Below the pieces are notes generated by a model. The model searched no databases and was not told the DNA's origin. It saw only the letters and a program-made list of their open reading frames with translations. The translations under genes and the position numbers were made by a program. Source: UBA6022 sp038319685 (GTDB lineage Bacteria > Patescibacteriota > Saccharimonadia > Saccharimonadales > Saccharimonadaceae). From it: a stretch of 64,000 nucleotides of DNA. The stretch is from NCBI GenBank assembly GCA_038319685.1, contig JBBQDN010000006.1, positions 15,150-79,149 on the forward strand, in the 5' to 3' direction. This document shows positions 25,320 through 33,786 of the stretch, piece after piece. Positions within the stretch are counted from its first letter, which is position 1. Each line of letters starts with the position of its first letter.

Positions 25320-25382
25320 ATGAAATTTAATATCCCTGCATTACTTACTCATAACAGACAGGTCGATCGGCAGGATTACTAG
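25320..25382 (+). CDS. 20-residue ORF coupled to the second beta-helix gene
   Basis: A tiny ORF, MKFNIPALLTHNRQVDRQDY, with the strongest ribosome-binding site of the locus (AAGGAGG, 6-7 nt upstream). Its TAG lies 2 nt before the ATG of the beta-helix gene, which itself has no clear site, so it probably couples translation. It ends in Tyr-stop like the 153-residue gene in front of paralogue 1, and could be a remnant of a similar gene. Confidence 0.55.
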   Translation: MKFNIPALLTHNRQVDRQDY

Positions 25383-25384
25383 AT

Positions 25385-27064
25385 ATGTTGGCAGCGCGTA
25401 GATCACTCCATAATCTGGCAGTTCCCCTAGTACCTCCGGTAGGGCGCTGGTCACCGCGAACTGATCGTATTTTAGGTGTTGTGGCACGCCCAACTGGCAG
25501 TCAGTATATTCAGTACGAAGATTTCTTACAAACAGGAGAAACCGCCGCGAATACAAATCTTTATGACATATTAGGACGAGCGTCAGATGCGAACCTGACG
25601 TCACCCAAATACATCACCCTTCCTGCGGGTATATTTTCATTCACAGGATTTCCCCTTGAGGTGGGAGGGACGGATGTTGGTTTACGATTTGGAGAAAAAG
25701 CAGGTGGCTTCAAAGGTCTATGGGGTATGTACGGCGTCGGGCGGACGACAATTATCCGAAATCTTCCCTTTTCATCATCGCAACACACCAAAGATATGGG
25801 CTCAGCTACGCCGGCTGCAGGTCTTATCAATGTTCAGATGATACTTGCACAGGGTAATGACGCACGCTCAGAAACATTCGTGTTTAAAAACTTCCAACTG
25901 CGCGGCGAAGACGCTGATCATTACTACGAAGGTATTCTAATCTATAACTCACCCGGTGCGATTATCGAGAATCTTTATTTACGCGGGGCAAATCCAGGAT
26001 TTAAAAATGCGCCACCTGGTGAAACAATGGCGATTAAGTCCAATAATGCATCCGGTCTTCAAATACTTGACTGTGAAGTCGATGGGAGACACTGGCAGAC
26101 CAATACCAGGATTGGCGCTGCGGTCATTGGTATGAATAATACGACCGGCATTACAATAAAACGTTTTTTCGGACATCATGCGTTGGCGTCAATGGTGACG
26201 TTCTATCAATGTTCTGACGTGTATACCGAGGACCTTGTTACATGGACAAATGGTACTGAAAACGGTAATGGTAAAAATGGTGCCGGGATCAATCATGAGC
26301 GTAATTACGGAACGTTTGAACATGTCCGTCCGACAACTATTGTCTGGGGCGTATACTCAACAGGAACACTAACACCCGAGCTTGCCGCAATGATTCCTGA
26401 CGACGCTCTGTCTGACTCTGTCTATGGAACAGCACCGACACAGAACAGTGGCATACATATTACGATGAACGTTTATGAATCGGACAATCGTTATATGACA
26501 TCGTTTATCGTCCGTGATCCATTATTTGATACATTCGATAACGTCAATGGTAGTCCGCAAGATGTGCTAGCAATTCGTATCCAGGATGAATATCCTGTCG
26601 GGCGCGATCCGCTATCGCTCAATGGCCAAACTTATCATGATCCAGAAGTCTATAATACAGCCGGTAATCAGATGGAGTTTAGGCGCCGCGGTGGATGGTT
26701 TCTTGACTTTTCAGCAACACCAACATCAGGACAGTACACACTGACAGCAATGGGTAACACGACAGCACCAATTGCATACAACGCCACAAATGCTCAAATT
26801 GCTGCTGCGCTCAATGCAGTTGTACCTGCCGAAACAGGGTCAGCAGGTGCCGGTGATAGGTCGCTTCGTCCGATTGCAGTTTTTAATGCAACTAATAGTC
26901 CGGTCGGTCGGCGTCGAGAAATACGTTTCGGTAAAGCTGGAACCCATACGTTCAGTATCGCTTCAAGCACGCTTGCAGGTGCAACCCTCACTGCATCACA
27001 GGACAGGATCAGCACCACTGCGAACGGTGGCTTAGACAAAACTCAAGTGTTTATGACTTACTAA
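25385..27064 (+). CDS. Right-handed beta-helix protein, paralogue 2
   Basis: A 559-residue protein. It begins with AARRSLHN as in paralogue 1 and shares rung and loop segments such as LQILDCEVDGR, SDVYTEDLVTW and GAGINHERNYGTFEHVRPT, suggesting a beta-helix or tailspike fold. An additional C-terminal domain of about 120 residues (FSATPTSGQYTLTAMGNTTA onward) resembles a beta-sandwich repeat seen in surface proteins. There is no signal peptide. It is probably translated by coupling with the 20-residue ORF. A surface or tail-associated polysaccharide-binding or cleaving role is inferred only. Confidence 0.72.
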   Translation: MLAARRSLHNLAVPLVPPVGRWSPRTDRILGVVARPTGSQYIQYEDFLQTGETAANTNLYDILGRASDANLTSPKYITLPAGIFSFTGFPLEVGGTDVGLRFGEKAGGFKGLWGMYGVGRTTIIRNLPFSSSQHTKDMGSATPAAGLINVQMILAQGNDARSETFVFKNFQLRGEDADHYYEGILIYNSPGAIIENLYLRGANPGFKNAPPGETMAIKSNNASGLQILDCEVDGRHWQTNTRIGAAVIGMNNTTGITIKRFFGHHALASMVTFYQCSDVYTEDLVTWTNGTENGNGKNGAGINHERNYGTFEHVRPTTIVWGVYSTGTLTPELAAMIPDDALSDSVYGTAPTQNSGIHITMNVYESDNRYMTSFIVRDPLFDTFDNVNGSPQDVLAIRIQDEYPVGRDPLSLNGQTYHDPEVYNTAGNQMEFRRRGGWFLDFSATPTSGQYTLTAMGNTTAPIAYNATNAQIAAALNAVVPAETGSAGAGDRSLRPIAVFNATNSPVGRRREIRFGKAGTHTFSIASSTLAGATLTASQDRISTTANGGLDKTQVFMTY

Positions 27065-27480
27065 TACTGAAGTATCGTAACGTCTATTCATGCAGATTGT
27101 CTGCAGAAAAATTTACAGATGTCGTTATTGTTACCTGCGCCGTGGATCTTAATGTTCTTCGTTTTACATTACCACCGGGATACTTCAACGTATCCGTAGG
27201 CGATTATTGGTCCTGAATTTACTGTGGGCTCAGGACTACACTACGAAGACGCCTGAGACGGAACTAATTGGTTAGTAAGCGGGGATCTGAATTAGTATGG
27301 ATAGGAAGCACCTGACCGTGGGCGAAGTACCCTCAATGATGGATTACTTGATCACCTTCTGCGAACCCGGAATCTCCATGTTATGTTCATAGCTCATAAT
27401 ATGGAAAGTTTCCCCAAGAAACGCCACCGGCAATTCTCACCCAACGTCCGAGTGTCGGTTCAAAATATATGTACACTAGA
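27065..27480. other. Structured intergenic region without a recognised gene
   Basis: About 416 bp without a convincing ORF; one frame is open for 51 codons but has no start codon. It contains many short perfect hairpins: ATACT/AGTAT, TGCAGA/TCTGCA, GGATAC/GTATCC, GTCCTGA/TCAGGAC, CCATGTTATG/CATAATATGG and GGAAA/TTTCC. No strong promoter was found on either strand. It may be a structured RNA or a decayed end of the fibre island. Confidence 0.4.
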
Positions 27481-27506
27481 CTAAAAATCCGATCGCAAGG
27501 ATCGGA
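27481..27506 (-). terminator. Terminator of tRNA-Leu(GAG)
   Basis: On the minus strand TCCGATC-CTTGC-GATCGGA is followed by TTTTTAG, directly downstream of the tRNA 3' end. Confidence 0.85.
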
Positions 27507-27515
27507 GTTATAGTT

Positions 27516-27602
27516 TGGTGCGCGAAAGAGGACTTGAACCTCCACGTCCCGAAGGACACCAGCCCCTCAAGCTGACGCGTCTACCAATTCCGCCATTCGC
27601 GC
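27516..27602 (-). tRNA. tRNA-Leu (anticodon GAG)
   Basis: A class II tRNA on the minus strand: acceptor GCGCGAA/TTTCGCGC region, anticodon stem TCAGC/GCTGG with loop TTGAGGG (anticodon GAG), long variable arm, T-arm GGAGG-TTCAAGT-CCTCT, discriminator A and encoded CCA. Confidence 0.94.
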
Positions 27603-27634
27603 ATAAGGGATGTACTTACCGTATTATACGGATA

Positions 27635-29431
27635 CTATGGTGTTTTGTAAACGGTTTGTTGATTCACGGACCAGTACAAAACATCCGCATATCGATCATG
27701 TGACGAGACCAGTACGGCGCCGTCATTAACTGACGTGACGCCTTGACCCTGTGCGTACTGTACCGTCGATTGATATAGGCCAATTGCCGGTACGTCATCT
27801 ATCCATTGGCGGGCAAATGCTTTATATTTTGCGTTACGTAGATCAGGCTCAAGTCGTGATCTAGCTCCAACAAGTGCATCATCAGCGGCTCCGTTTGCAT
27901 AATTAGAGAGGTTACGACCACGTTCTCCGATCTGTGACGAATGCCAGTACGCAAATACGTCAGGATCGGCACCGATGGCAAGCTGATAAAGTAATACATC
28001 GTACTGCCGCTGTTGCAGCGTCCCTTGTATAAAGTTCTGTGCTGGATCGCTCGAGTCAATGACCTGTGTCGTCACCTCGACGCCCAGTTGTCGCCACTGA
28101 CCGGATATGGTTTCAAGCACCTTTTCATATTCACTATCTTTGATAGTCACGACCCGGAGAGTTAAGTTTTGATTGTCTTTTTTACGCACTGTACCAGCCA
28201 TTTTCCAACCAGCAGCATCAAGCAACTCTCCTGCTCGTTTCATATCAAAAATCGGGGCTACGGGGATACCGTCACCGGTCAGCTGCCCATTAATAAAAGG
28301 AAGAGTCAGTGCCGGCACTTGCACTTTGAGGCTTTGACGAATCGCCCCCGTATTAGTCGCAAGCTGAAGCGCCTGACGGACCAATTTATCCTTTAAGTTT
28401 GGTTGCGTTGTATTGAGAAGTGCATACACGCCATTATCAATCGATTTTGAAGTAACACGGTAATTCACCTTTGATATCTGAGATACGTCACCACTAGATA
28501 TATCGGCAGCGGCATTTACCTCACCTGACTTCAGCGCGCCGAGGATACGTTCACGACTATCATATGCATGCAGCGCAAAGCGCCCTAGTCTCGGTTTGCC
28601 TTTAAAATAATCGTCAAATGCCACCATGTTGACAATTTTATGCTGATTACTAGTATCAGCCGCCTGTAATAATCGGAGTTTGAATGGACCAGTACCAATC
28701 GGCGAACGGCTAAAATTATTTTCACGAATCGCGCCTGGTGCAATTTTACCAAGAATATGTTCCGGTAATACCGAAAACGTCAATGCATGAGAAAATGCAG
28801 CATAAACGGCGGGAAGCGTGAATACCACGGTCGTATCGTCAAGAGCTTTAACGCTCACATCTTGCCAGTTAACACGTAATGCCGATCGAGTCTCTGGTTG
28901 CCGAATCAAATCGACAGTAAACGCGACGTCTTTGGCGGTAAGCGTCACCCCGTCATGCCATTTAACGTTTGGCTTTAACTTGACTGTATACACCGTACCT
29001 GCGGGATTCACGTCCATTCTTTCGGCAAGATCAGTATGAATAGTGCCCTTTTGGTCATAACTATATAGTGAGGAAAACAACAGGCGGCTCGCAGATACTT
29101 CAGCACTCGATGACGCATATAGGGGATCTAGCGTATCAACAGGACCAAGTGTTGCTTCGGCATATGTCCCGCCTTCGCCTGCAGCTACCGTCTGATAGCT
29201 TTGCTGAAACCACACCAACTGAGCACCAACTGCAGCAACCAAAACAGCGACTAGCAGTAACCATCCGATGATATGTCGCCGTACTTCTCTAATGCTTTCT
29301 AGCCTCCCAACGATAAATTTACGGGCATGACGAACTGTCGCACCTTCTGCTTTTTTGGCTCGTTTGGTTAAATGTTTTTTACTTAACGTGTTTTTTTGAA
29401 ACTCACGCCAGCTGCGTTTTTCATCCGCCAT
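27635..29431 (-). CDS. Membrane-anchored peptide-type substrate-binding protein (SBP_bac_5)
   Basis: A 598-residue solute-binding protein of the oligopeptide/nickel family. A basic cytoplasmic stretch of about 55 residues is followed by one membrane helix (HIIGWLLLVAVLVAAVGAQ, then LVW), and the rest lies outside. The family core is clear: LGPVDTLDPLYASSSAE, LAERMDVNPAGTVYTVKL, WHDGVTLTAKDVAFTVDL and SPIGTGPFKL. The anchor is unusual, since most family members are lipoproteins or soluble. No permease or ATPase genes for peptide import are in the window. It lies 10 bp downstream of secG, so an operon with secG is likely. Confidence 0.9.
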   Translation of the reverse strand: MADEKRSWREFQKNTLSKKHLTKRAKKAEGATVRHARKFIVGRLESIREVRRHIIGWLLLVAVLVAAVGAQLVWFQQSYQTVAAGEGGTYAEATLGPVDTLDPLYASSSAEVSASRLLFSSLYSYDQKGTIHTDLAERMDVNPAGTVYTVKLKPNVKWHDGVTLTAKDVAFTVDLIRQPETRSALRVNWQDVSVKALDDTTVVFTLPAVYAAFSHALTFSVLPEHILGKIAPGAIRENNFSRSPIGTGPFKLRLLQAADTSNQHKIVNMVAFDDYFKGKPRLGRFALHAYDSRERILGALKSGEVNAAADISSGDVSQISKVNYRVTSKSIDNGVYALLNTTQPNLKDKLVRQALQLATNTGAIRQSLKVQVPALTLPFINGQLTGDGIPVAPIFDMKRAGELLDAAGWKMAGTVRKKDNQNLTLRVVTIKDSEYEKVLETISGQWRQLGVEVTTQVIDSSDPAQNFIQGTLQQRQYDVLLYQLAIGADPDVFAYWHSSQIGERGRNLSNYANGAADDALVGARSRLEPDLRNAKYKAFARQWIDDVPAIGLYQSTVQYAQGQGVTSVNDGAVLVSSHDRYADVLYWSVNQQTVYKTP

Positions 29432-29441
29432 AATTCACCAC

Positions 29442-29678
29442 CTATTTTATGAATGTCGGTAACAATAATCCAGCCAATATAGACAGTATAAAGATAGCGG
29501 CAAGAATGACCGTTGCTTCGAATAAGTTTTTATCAAGTCCACGACGAGTTGTATATAGTTCACCCGAACTACCAAATCCCGCACCTAGGCTTGCCCCACG
29601 TTGTTGCAGCAAAATACACGCAACCATTAGTACGGCCGATCCGATGGTGGTAATTTGCAAAATACTATCAATATTCAT
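29442..29678 (-). CDS. secG: Preprotein translocase subunit SecG
   Basis: A 78-residue SecG: two membrane helices (about 5-25 and 53-73) linked by the conserved cytoplasmic loop LLQQRGASLGAGFGSSGE, followed by TTRRGLDKNLFEAT. It is part of the SecYEG channel. The ATG overlaps the stop of the upstream membrane-protein gene (TAATG), whose last codons GAGGAG serve as its ribosome-binding site. Confidence 0.92.
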   Translation of the reverse strand: MNIDSILQITTIGSAVLMVACILLQQRGASLGAGFGSSGELYTTRRGLDKNLFEATVILAAIFILSILAGLLLPTFIK

Positions 29679-30070
29679 TATTTCTCCTCTACGCTACGTG
29701 CATACTGTAATTCAAGCGCGCTACTTACTATATAGTTTACCAGACTTAGTACCATTCCTGTAAGCACAGAATTCCAGAACGTCATGTTCAGTCCAGGTGC
29801 TAGTTTCAGTGATAAGTAGACCATGAGACCATTCACGATAAACGTAAAGAGTCCGAGCGTCAGCAAGATTGCAGGTAACGATAGTATAATTACGATCGGT
29901 CGCAGAACACTGTTCATAATAGAAAAAACAAGCCCAGCAAACACAAACACCCAGACGCCCGCTGATAGATCGGCGTCACTATATCCGGTACCAAAAATAC
30001 GTACTGCTATCCAAAGTCCCAGCGAGTTGAGTGCCCACCTAATAACAAAGACAAGGAATTGTTTTTTCAT
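29678..30070 (-). CDS. PF04020-type four-helix membrane protein ('phage holin superfamily IV')
   Basis: A 130-residue membrane protein with four hydrophobic segments (about 8-27, 40-58, 62-85 and 95-120). The central SIMNSVLRPIVIILSLP is typical of the PF04020 family (also called YvlD or mycobacterial 4TMS holin superfamily). Function is unknown; no lytic partner is present, so a holin role is not supported. It is translationally coupled to secG. Confidence 0.8.
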   Translation of the reverse strand: MKKQFLVFVIRWALNSLGLWIAVRIFGTGYSDADLSAGVWVFVFAGLVFSIMNSVLRPIVIILSLPAILLTLGLFTFIVNGLMVYLSLKLAPGLNMTFWNSVLTGMVLSLVNYIVSSALELQYARSVEEK

Positions 30071-30096
30071 AATCTTTTCTCATTATACCTTTTCGT

Positions 30097-31305
30097 CTAT
30101 AGGTCTGTCGATAGCTTGCCACTCAAATTGTCGTGACCTGATGTGGTGATAAGGATATCGTCTTCGATACGAACCCCTATCCCCTCTTTGGGGATATAGA
30201 TACCGGGTTCAACCGTGAGGACCATGCCAGGTTGAAAATACTGCGGCCCACCAAGGCTATCGTGCGTATCAAGTCCCAGTCCGTGACTGATTGCATGGGG
30301 AAAATAAGTACGATATGCGTCCTTGTCGTCAACCTGCGACATGAGTCCTAGGCCCATCAATACTTTTATCATAATTTTGTCGGTCTGACCGTGGTACTCA
30401 CGAATATCCAGGCCTGGCCTCAGTAAAGCCACTATCTCATGATGCGCAGATTGTACCGCACTATGAACCGCCATTTGTCGTTTGGTCGGCTGTCCAACAG
30501 CGTACGTTCGAGTAATATCCGCCGAGTACCCGTAGTGTCTTGCTCCGACGTCCATCATGACAAGTTCACGTTTTTTTAATTTATCCGCATTAGTATCGTA
30601 GTGCAATGTACAGGCATTTTTACCCCCTGCAATAATTGGGTCATAGGCGTGGCCGGCCGCTCCACGACGACGAAATAAATAACTAAATTCTGCCTCAACT
30701 TCGTATTCGTACGATAATTCAGGTAGTTTCTTTTTTACCAACCCAAATCCTTCAATCGTAAGATCAATTGCCTGGCGCATCGCGGAAATTTCTTCCGACT
30801 GTTTGATGGCTCGCAGCGCTGAAAGATCTTTACGACAATCACGAACGGTCGTAAATAAACGGTCTAATTTTACCCATAGTTTTTTAGGTGTTGGATTAAG
30901 GACAAAATCAAAATATTCCAAATGAGGATGATCACCGAGCGTATACACAACGCTATGTTTTTTGGCGAGTGCATGTAATAAATCAGTTGCTTCGTCGTGA
31001 GAGACGACGCTATCGATACCACTCATGCGTATTGCATCCGCAGTTGATAAACTGCCATCAAATGTATGATTAATGTCGCTCACCAGTGGCGCGACCAGCC
31101 AGCACTTATGCCGTGACCCGTCGATAATAAGCTGCCAATCAGGCGCATCGATTCCTGTTAGCCACCAGAAGTTTTTTTCCTGCTCAAACTGTGCTGCGTA
31201 ATCACTCGCACGTTGCATACGAGTAAACGCCGATAGAACAATGACTCCACCACCATTCTTTTCGATAAGCGTCCGTCGATTAGTGCTAAAAAAGTCCTTG
31301 TTCAT
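30097..31305 (-). CDS. pepP: Xaa-Pro aminopeptidase (M24B)
   Basis: A 402-residue metallopeptidase that releases an N-terminal residue before proline in the cytoplasm. An N-terminal creatinase-like domain (about 1-165) precedes the pita-bread catalytic domain. Metal ligands are visible as Asp in MMDVGARHYGYSADITRTY (two Asp), His in HAISHGLGLDTHD, Glu in LTVEPGIYIP and Glu in RIEDDILIT. A TATGAT box lies 6 nt before the ATG, suggesting leaderless transcription. Confidence 0.94.
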   Translation of the reverse strand: MNKDFFSTNRRTLIEKNGGGVIVLSAFTRMQRASDYAAQFEQEKNFWWLTGIDAPDWQLIIDGSRHKCWLVAPLVSDINHTFDGSLSTADAIRMSGIDSVVSHDEATDLLHALAKKHSVVYTLGDHPHLEYFDFVLNPTPKKLWVKLDRLFTTVRDCRKDLSALRAIKQSEEISAMRQAIDLTIEGFGLVKKKLPELSYEYEVEAEFSYLFRRRGAAGHAYDPIIAGGKNACTLHYDTNADKLKKRELVMMDVGARHYGYSADITRTYAVGQPTKRQMAVHSAVQSAHHEIVALLRPGLDIREYHGQTDKIMIKVLMGLGLMSQVDDKDAYRTYFPHAISHGLGLDTHDSLGGPQYFQPGMVLTVEPGIYIPKEGIGVRIEDDILITTSGHDNLSGKLSTDL

Positions 31306-31342
31306 AGATCTATCATACCCTACCTAATATCATGTGTCGTGA

Positions 31343-32833
31343 CTATTTACTCTCAATACCCAAATACGATACGACAATTTGGCCTTTAGCGGAACCGAGA
31401 CATTTTATGATATCGTTTTTCGTGGCGGCCTGGACTCCGCGAAGGCTCCCGAACGTTCGAATCAGTTTTTTGCGCGCCACAGGTCCGATACCGGGAATCT
31501 CTTCGAGGATACTTTCAGTCTGTTTAACTCGTTTTAAAACCGTATGGTAACTGACGGCAAATCGGTGGGATTCATCGCGAATTCTTTGGAGTAATTTTAT
31601 GATGTGCGAGCTATGTGGCAAATTAATAAGCGTAAAATTATCCGAAAGTGTCACGTAGCCATCAAGTTGTTTCAATTTTTCTTTACTGACAATTATATTT
31701 GAACGTAGATGGTCAACCACAATTTGTTCTTCACGTTTTGCCAGGCCAATGAATGGAATATCGTGAATATCACGATCATCACGGGCTTTTAACGCAGCGT
31801 CGAGTTGGCCCTTGCCACCATCAATCAAAAACAGATCAGGCTTTCCCCAACTTTTCAGATTCTTTTCACTCAGACGACGGGTAATCGTTTCATTCATATT
31901 ATAGAAATCGTTATTATGCTCAATTTTCGTTTTATATTTACGATAATCACTGCGACTGCTGACACCGTTTAAGAACACAACCTGGCTAGCGACGACATTA
32001 GTCCCACTCATATGACTAATGTCGTAACCTTCGATCCGAACGGGTATTTTTTTTAACCCAAGCAGATCGACCAGATCGCTCAAGGCTTTATCTTTGGAGA
32101 TATCGAGGAATTCTTTATCACCAAACATAATCCGATGCTGTAATTCACGCAAATTGTATAATTTATTACGTAGTTTCATCGCAGATTCAAAATCTTGCTC
32201 ACTGGCTGCAGCCTTCATGTCGCGTTCGATATCAGATACGAGTGCTCTCCGATTCCCTTTGACATAACTGATAAGCTTACGGAGACTCGCTCTATACTCG
32301 TCACTGGTCATGCCAACAGGCGAAAGTCCAAGATGGGCGTCAAGGTCAGGACGGGCGCCATTTTTTGGGGCAACTGTGTAATAGGGGAAGACTTTCCGTA
32401 GGTACCGTAAGGCTTTTTTGACTGCATAGCCATTAAAATAGGGACCAAAATACTCCGCACCGTCGTCTGCTGGGTTACGCGTAAAACAGACATACGGCCA
32501 CTCACTTTTCATATCAATACGGACAAATAGTTGCGATTTGTCATCACGAAGCAAAATATTAAATCGCGGCATATAGCGCTTCACCATTTCTGATTCGAGG
32601 AATAGCGCATCTATTTCACTTTCTGTTTCAACCCAGTCGGTGTCATCAATCTCAGCGACAAGTGCCTGGGTTTTGACATCCATATCACGAGTTGACTGAA
32701 AATATTGCCGTACTCTGTTTTTCAGAACCGCTGCTTTGCCAACATAAATAATCTCACCGTCCGCTGATTTATGAAAATACACCCCAGGGGTTCGTGGCAA
32801 CGTTTTTAATTTTGCTTCAAGTCGAGCATTCAT
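31343..32833 (-). CDS. uvrC: Excinuclease subunit UvrC, short form without Fe-S cysteines
   Basis: About 496 residues of the nucleotide-excision-repair nuclease, against about 560-610 in most bacteria. The N-terminal GIY-YIG domain (TPGVYFHKSADGEIIYVGKA), the UVR motif (DFESAMKLRNKLYNL), the RNase-H-like nuclease (YDISHMSGTN, LFLIDGGKGQL) and a C-terminal helix-hairpin-helix (IPGIGPVARKKLI) are present. The usual cysteine cluster after the GIY-YIG domain is replaced by ARPDLDAHLGLSPVGMT, without Cys. The second of two ATGs is chosen because TATAAT ends 6 nt before it. uvrA is elsewhere in the window (40448-43261). Confidence 0.93.
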   Translation of the reverse strand: MNARLEAKLKTLPRTPGVYFHKSADGEIIYVGKAAVLKNRVRQYFQSTRDMDVKTQALVAEIDDTDWVETESEIDALFLESEMVKRYMPRFNILLRDDKSQLFVRIDMKSEWPYVCFTRNPADDGAEYFGPYFNGYAVKKALRYLRKVFPYYTVAPKNGARPDLDAHLGLSPVGMTSDEYRASLRKLISYVKGNRRALVSDIERDMKAAASEQDFESAMKLRNKLYNLRELQHRIMFGDKEFLDISKDKALSDLVDLLGLKKIPVRIEGYDISHMSGTNVVASQVVFLNGVSSRSDYRKYKTKIEHNNDFYNMNETITRRLSEKNLKSWGKPDLFLIDGGKGQLDAALKARDDRDIHDIPFIGLAKREEQIVVDHLRSNIIVSKEKLKQLDGYVTLSDNFTLINLPHSSHIIKLLQRIRDESHRFAVSYHTVLKRVKQTESILEEIPGIGPVARKKLIRTFGSLRGVQAATKNDIIKCLGSAKGQIVVSYLGIESK

Positions 32834-32949
32834 CATTCTATTATATGTTGTTTTTGCTGTTTTATTGGTGCATACTATAAGAACAAGCGAGTTAGACGAA
32901 AGATAATGTATGAAACACTCGCATTAACCCGTCATAGGAGATATAGATT

Positions 32950-33015
32950 ATGAGCAAAGGAACAAACATGAAGAAGAATGTGAAGAAGAAAAAGCAGGTC
33001 CCAGCTGCTGTCTAG
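32950..33015 (+). CDS. 21-residue lysine-rich microprotein
   Basis: The ORF encodes MSKGTNMKKNVKKKKQVPA and two more residues (AV), with nine lysines. AGGAG lies about 10 nt before the ATG and a strong terminator follows 12 nt after the stop, so it is an isolated transcription unit. The composition suggests binding to nucleic acid or the ribosome, which is a guess. A TACTAT box at 32873-32878 with a weak upstream TTGTTT may be its promoter. Confidence 0.6.
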   Translation: MSKGTNMKKNVKKKKQVPAAV

Positions 33016-33027
33016 GCACCTCCCTAG

Positions 33028-33054
33028 CTCCGCTCAATGAGCGGAGGTTTTTTT
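33028..33054 (+). terminator. Terminator after the lysine-rich microprotein
   Basis: CTCCGCTC and GAGCGGAG pair around AAT and are followed by G and seven T. The T run reaches the stop codon of the convergent VIT gene. Confidence 0.9.
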
Positions 33055-33784
33055 ACGAAGACAGCGTTCCAAAGAGTAATCCGATACCATACGTTGCCGT
33101 TGAGCTAAGCAAAATAATACCGAGTTGTCTTAGCGAACCATAGAGAATGCTTTTACCACTCGAACGTGCCGTAAACCCGCCAACACACAAACCCGCCAAT
33201 GAGGTGAGTGTCACTGCCGCAATTACGGCTTGGCTGTGAGCAATACCAATAAGCCACGGCAGTAATGGGACCAACGCACCGATAGTGAATAAAATGAATG
33301 ATGAAATCGCCGCGCGCCACGGAGAACCCAGTTCATCCTGATCAATTCCTATGACTTGGGCTGAATAAAGTGATATAAAATTCTTGTCAGTTTTGGCGAT
33401 ATCTGCAGCTGCCTCGTGAGCAACAGCCTGATTCATGCCCCGACGAGTCAGAGCATGGGCCAAATTATCAGTCAGTGATGACCGATCTGTTTTAAGTGCT
33501 GACTTCAAATCACTGAGTACACCTTCGAACAAATCCACTTGTGATTTTATAGAAATCCATTCTCCTGCTGCCATCGACGTTGCACCAGCGAGTAGCCCTG
33601 CAAGACCTGCCGTTAGGACCGCTTTGACATCACCACCTGCTCCAGCTACCCCCACGACTAAACAAAGTGTACTTACAAGTCCATCATTGACACCCAAAAC
33701 AGCCGCACGGGCACTTCCACGTTGAACTTGAAGCGCACGCTTCTTGAGCGCTTCAGCTACTGGAGATACTTTTTCACTATGCAT
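33053..33784 (-). CDS. VIT1/CCC1-family membrane transporter
   Basis: A 243-residue protein of the vacuolar iron/manganese transporter family. The N-terminal segment RGSARAAVLGVNDGLVSTLC and the following GLAGLLAGATSMAAGEWIS are diagnostic. About five membrane helices flank a cytoplasmic helical domain (about 85-140). In other organisms these proteins move Fe2+ or Mn2+ out of the cytosol. The gene starts 2 nt after the stop of the Kef-type antiporter gene, so the two form an operon. Confidence 0.9.
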   Translation of the reverse strand: MHSEKVSPVAEALKKRALQVQRGSARAAVLGVNDGLVSTLCLVVGVAGAGGDVKAVLTAGLAGLLAGATSMAAGEWISIKSQVDLFEGVLSDLKSALKTDRSSLTDNLAHALTRRGMNQAVAHEAAADIAKTDKNFISLYSAQVIGIDQDELGSPWRAAISSFILFTIGALVPLLPWLIGIAHSQAVIAAVTLTSLAGLCVGGFTARSSGKSILYGSLRQLGIILLSSTATYGIGLLFGTLSS

Positions 33785-33786
33785 GA

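Noticed and set aside
27300..27330. Signal-recognition-particle RNA core (GGAAGCA-like motif)
   Set aside because: Only a short match; the conserved GGTCAGG...CCGGAAGG context and long rod-like fold are absent.
29678..30070. Phage holin interpretation
   Set aside because: The family name is historical; there is no endolysin or phage context, and the gene is coupled to secG.
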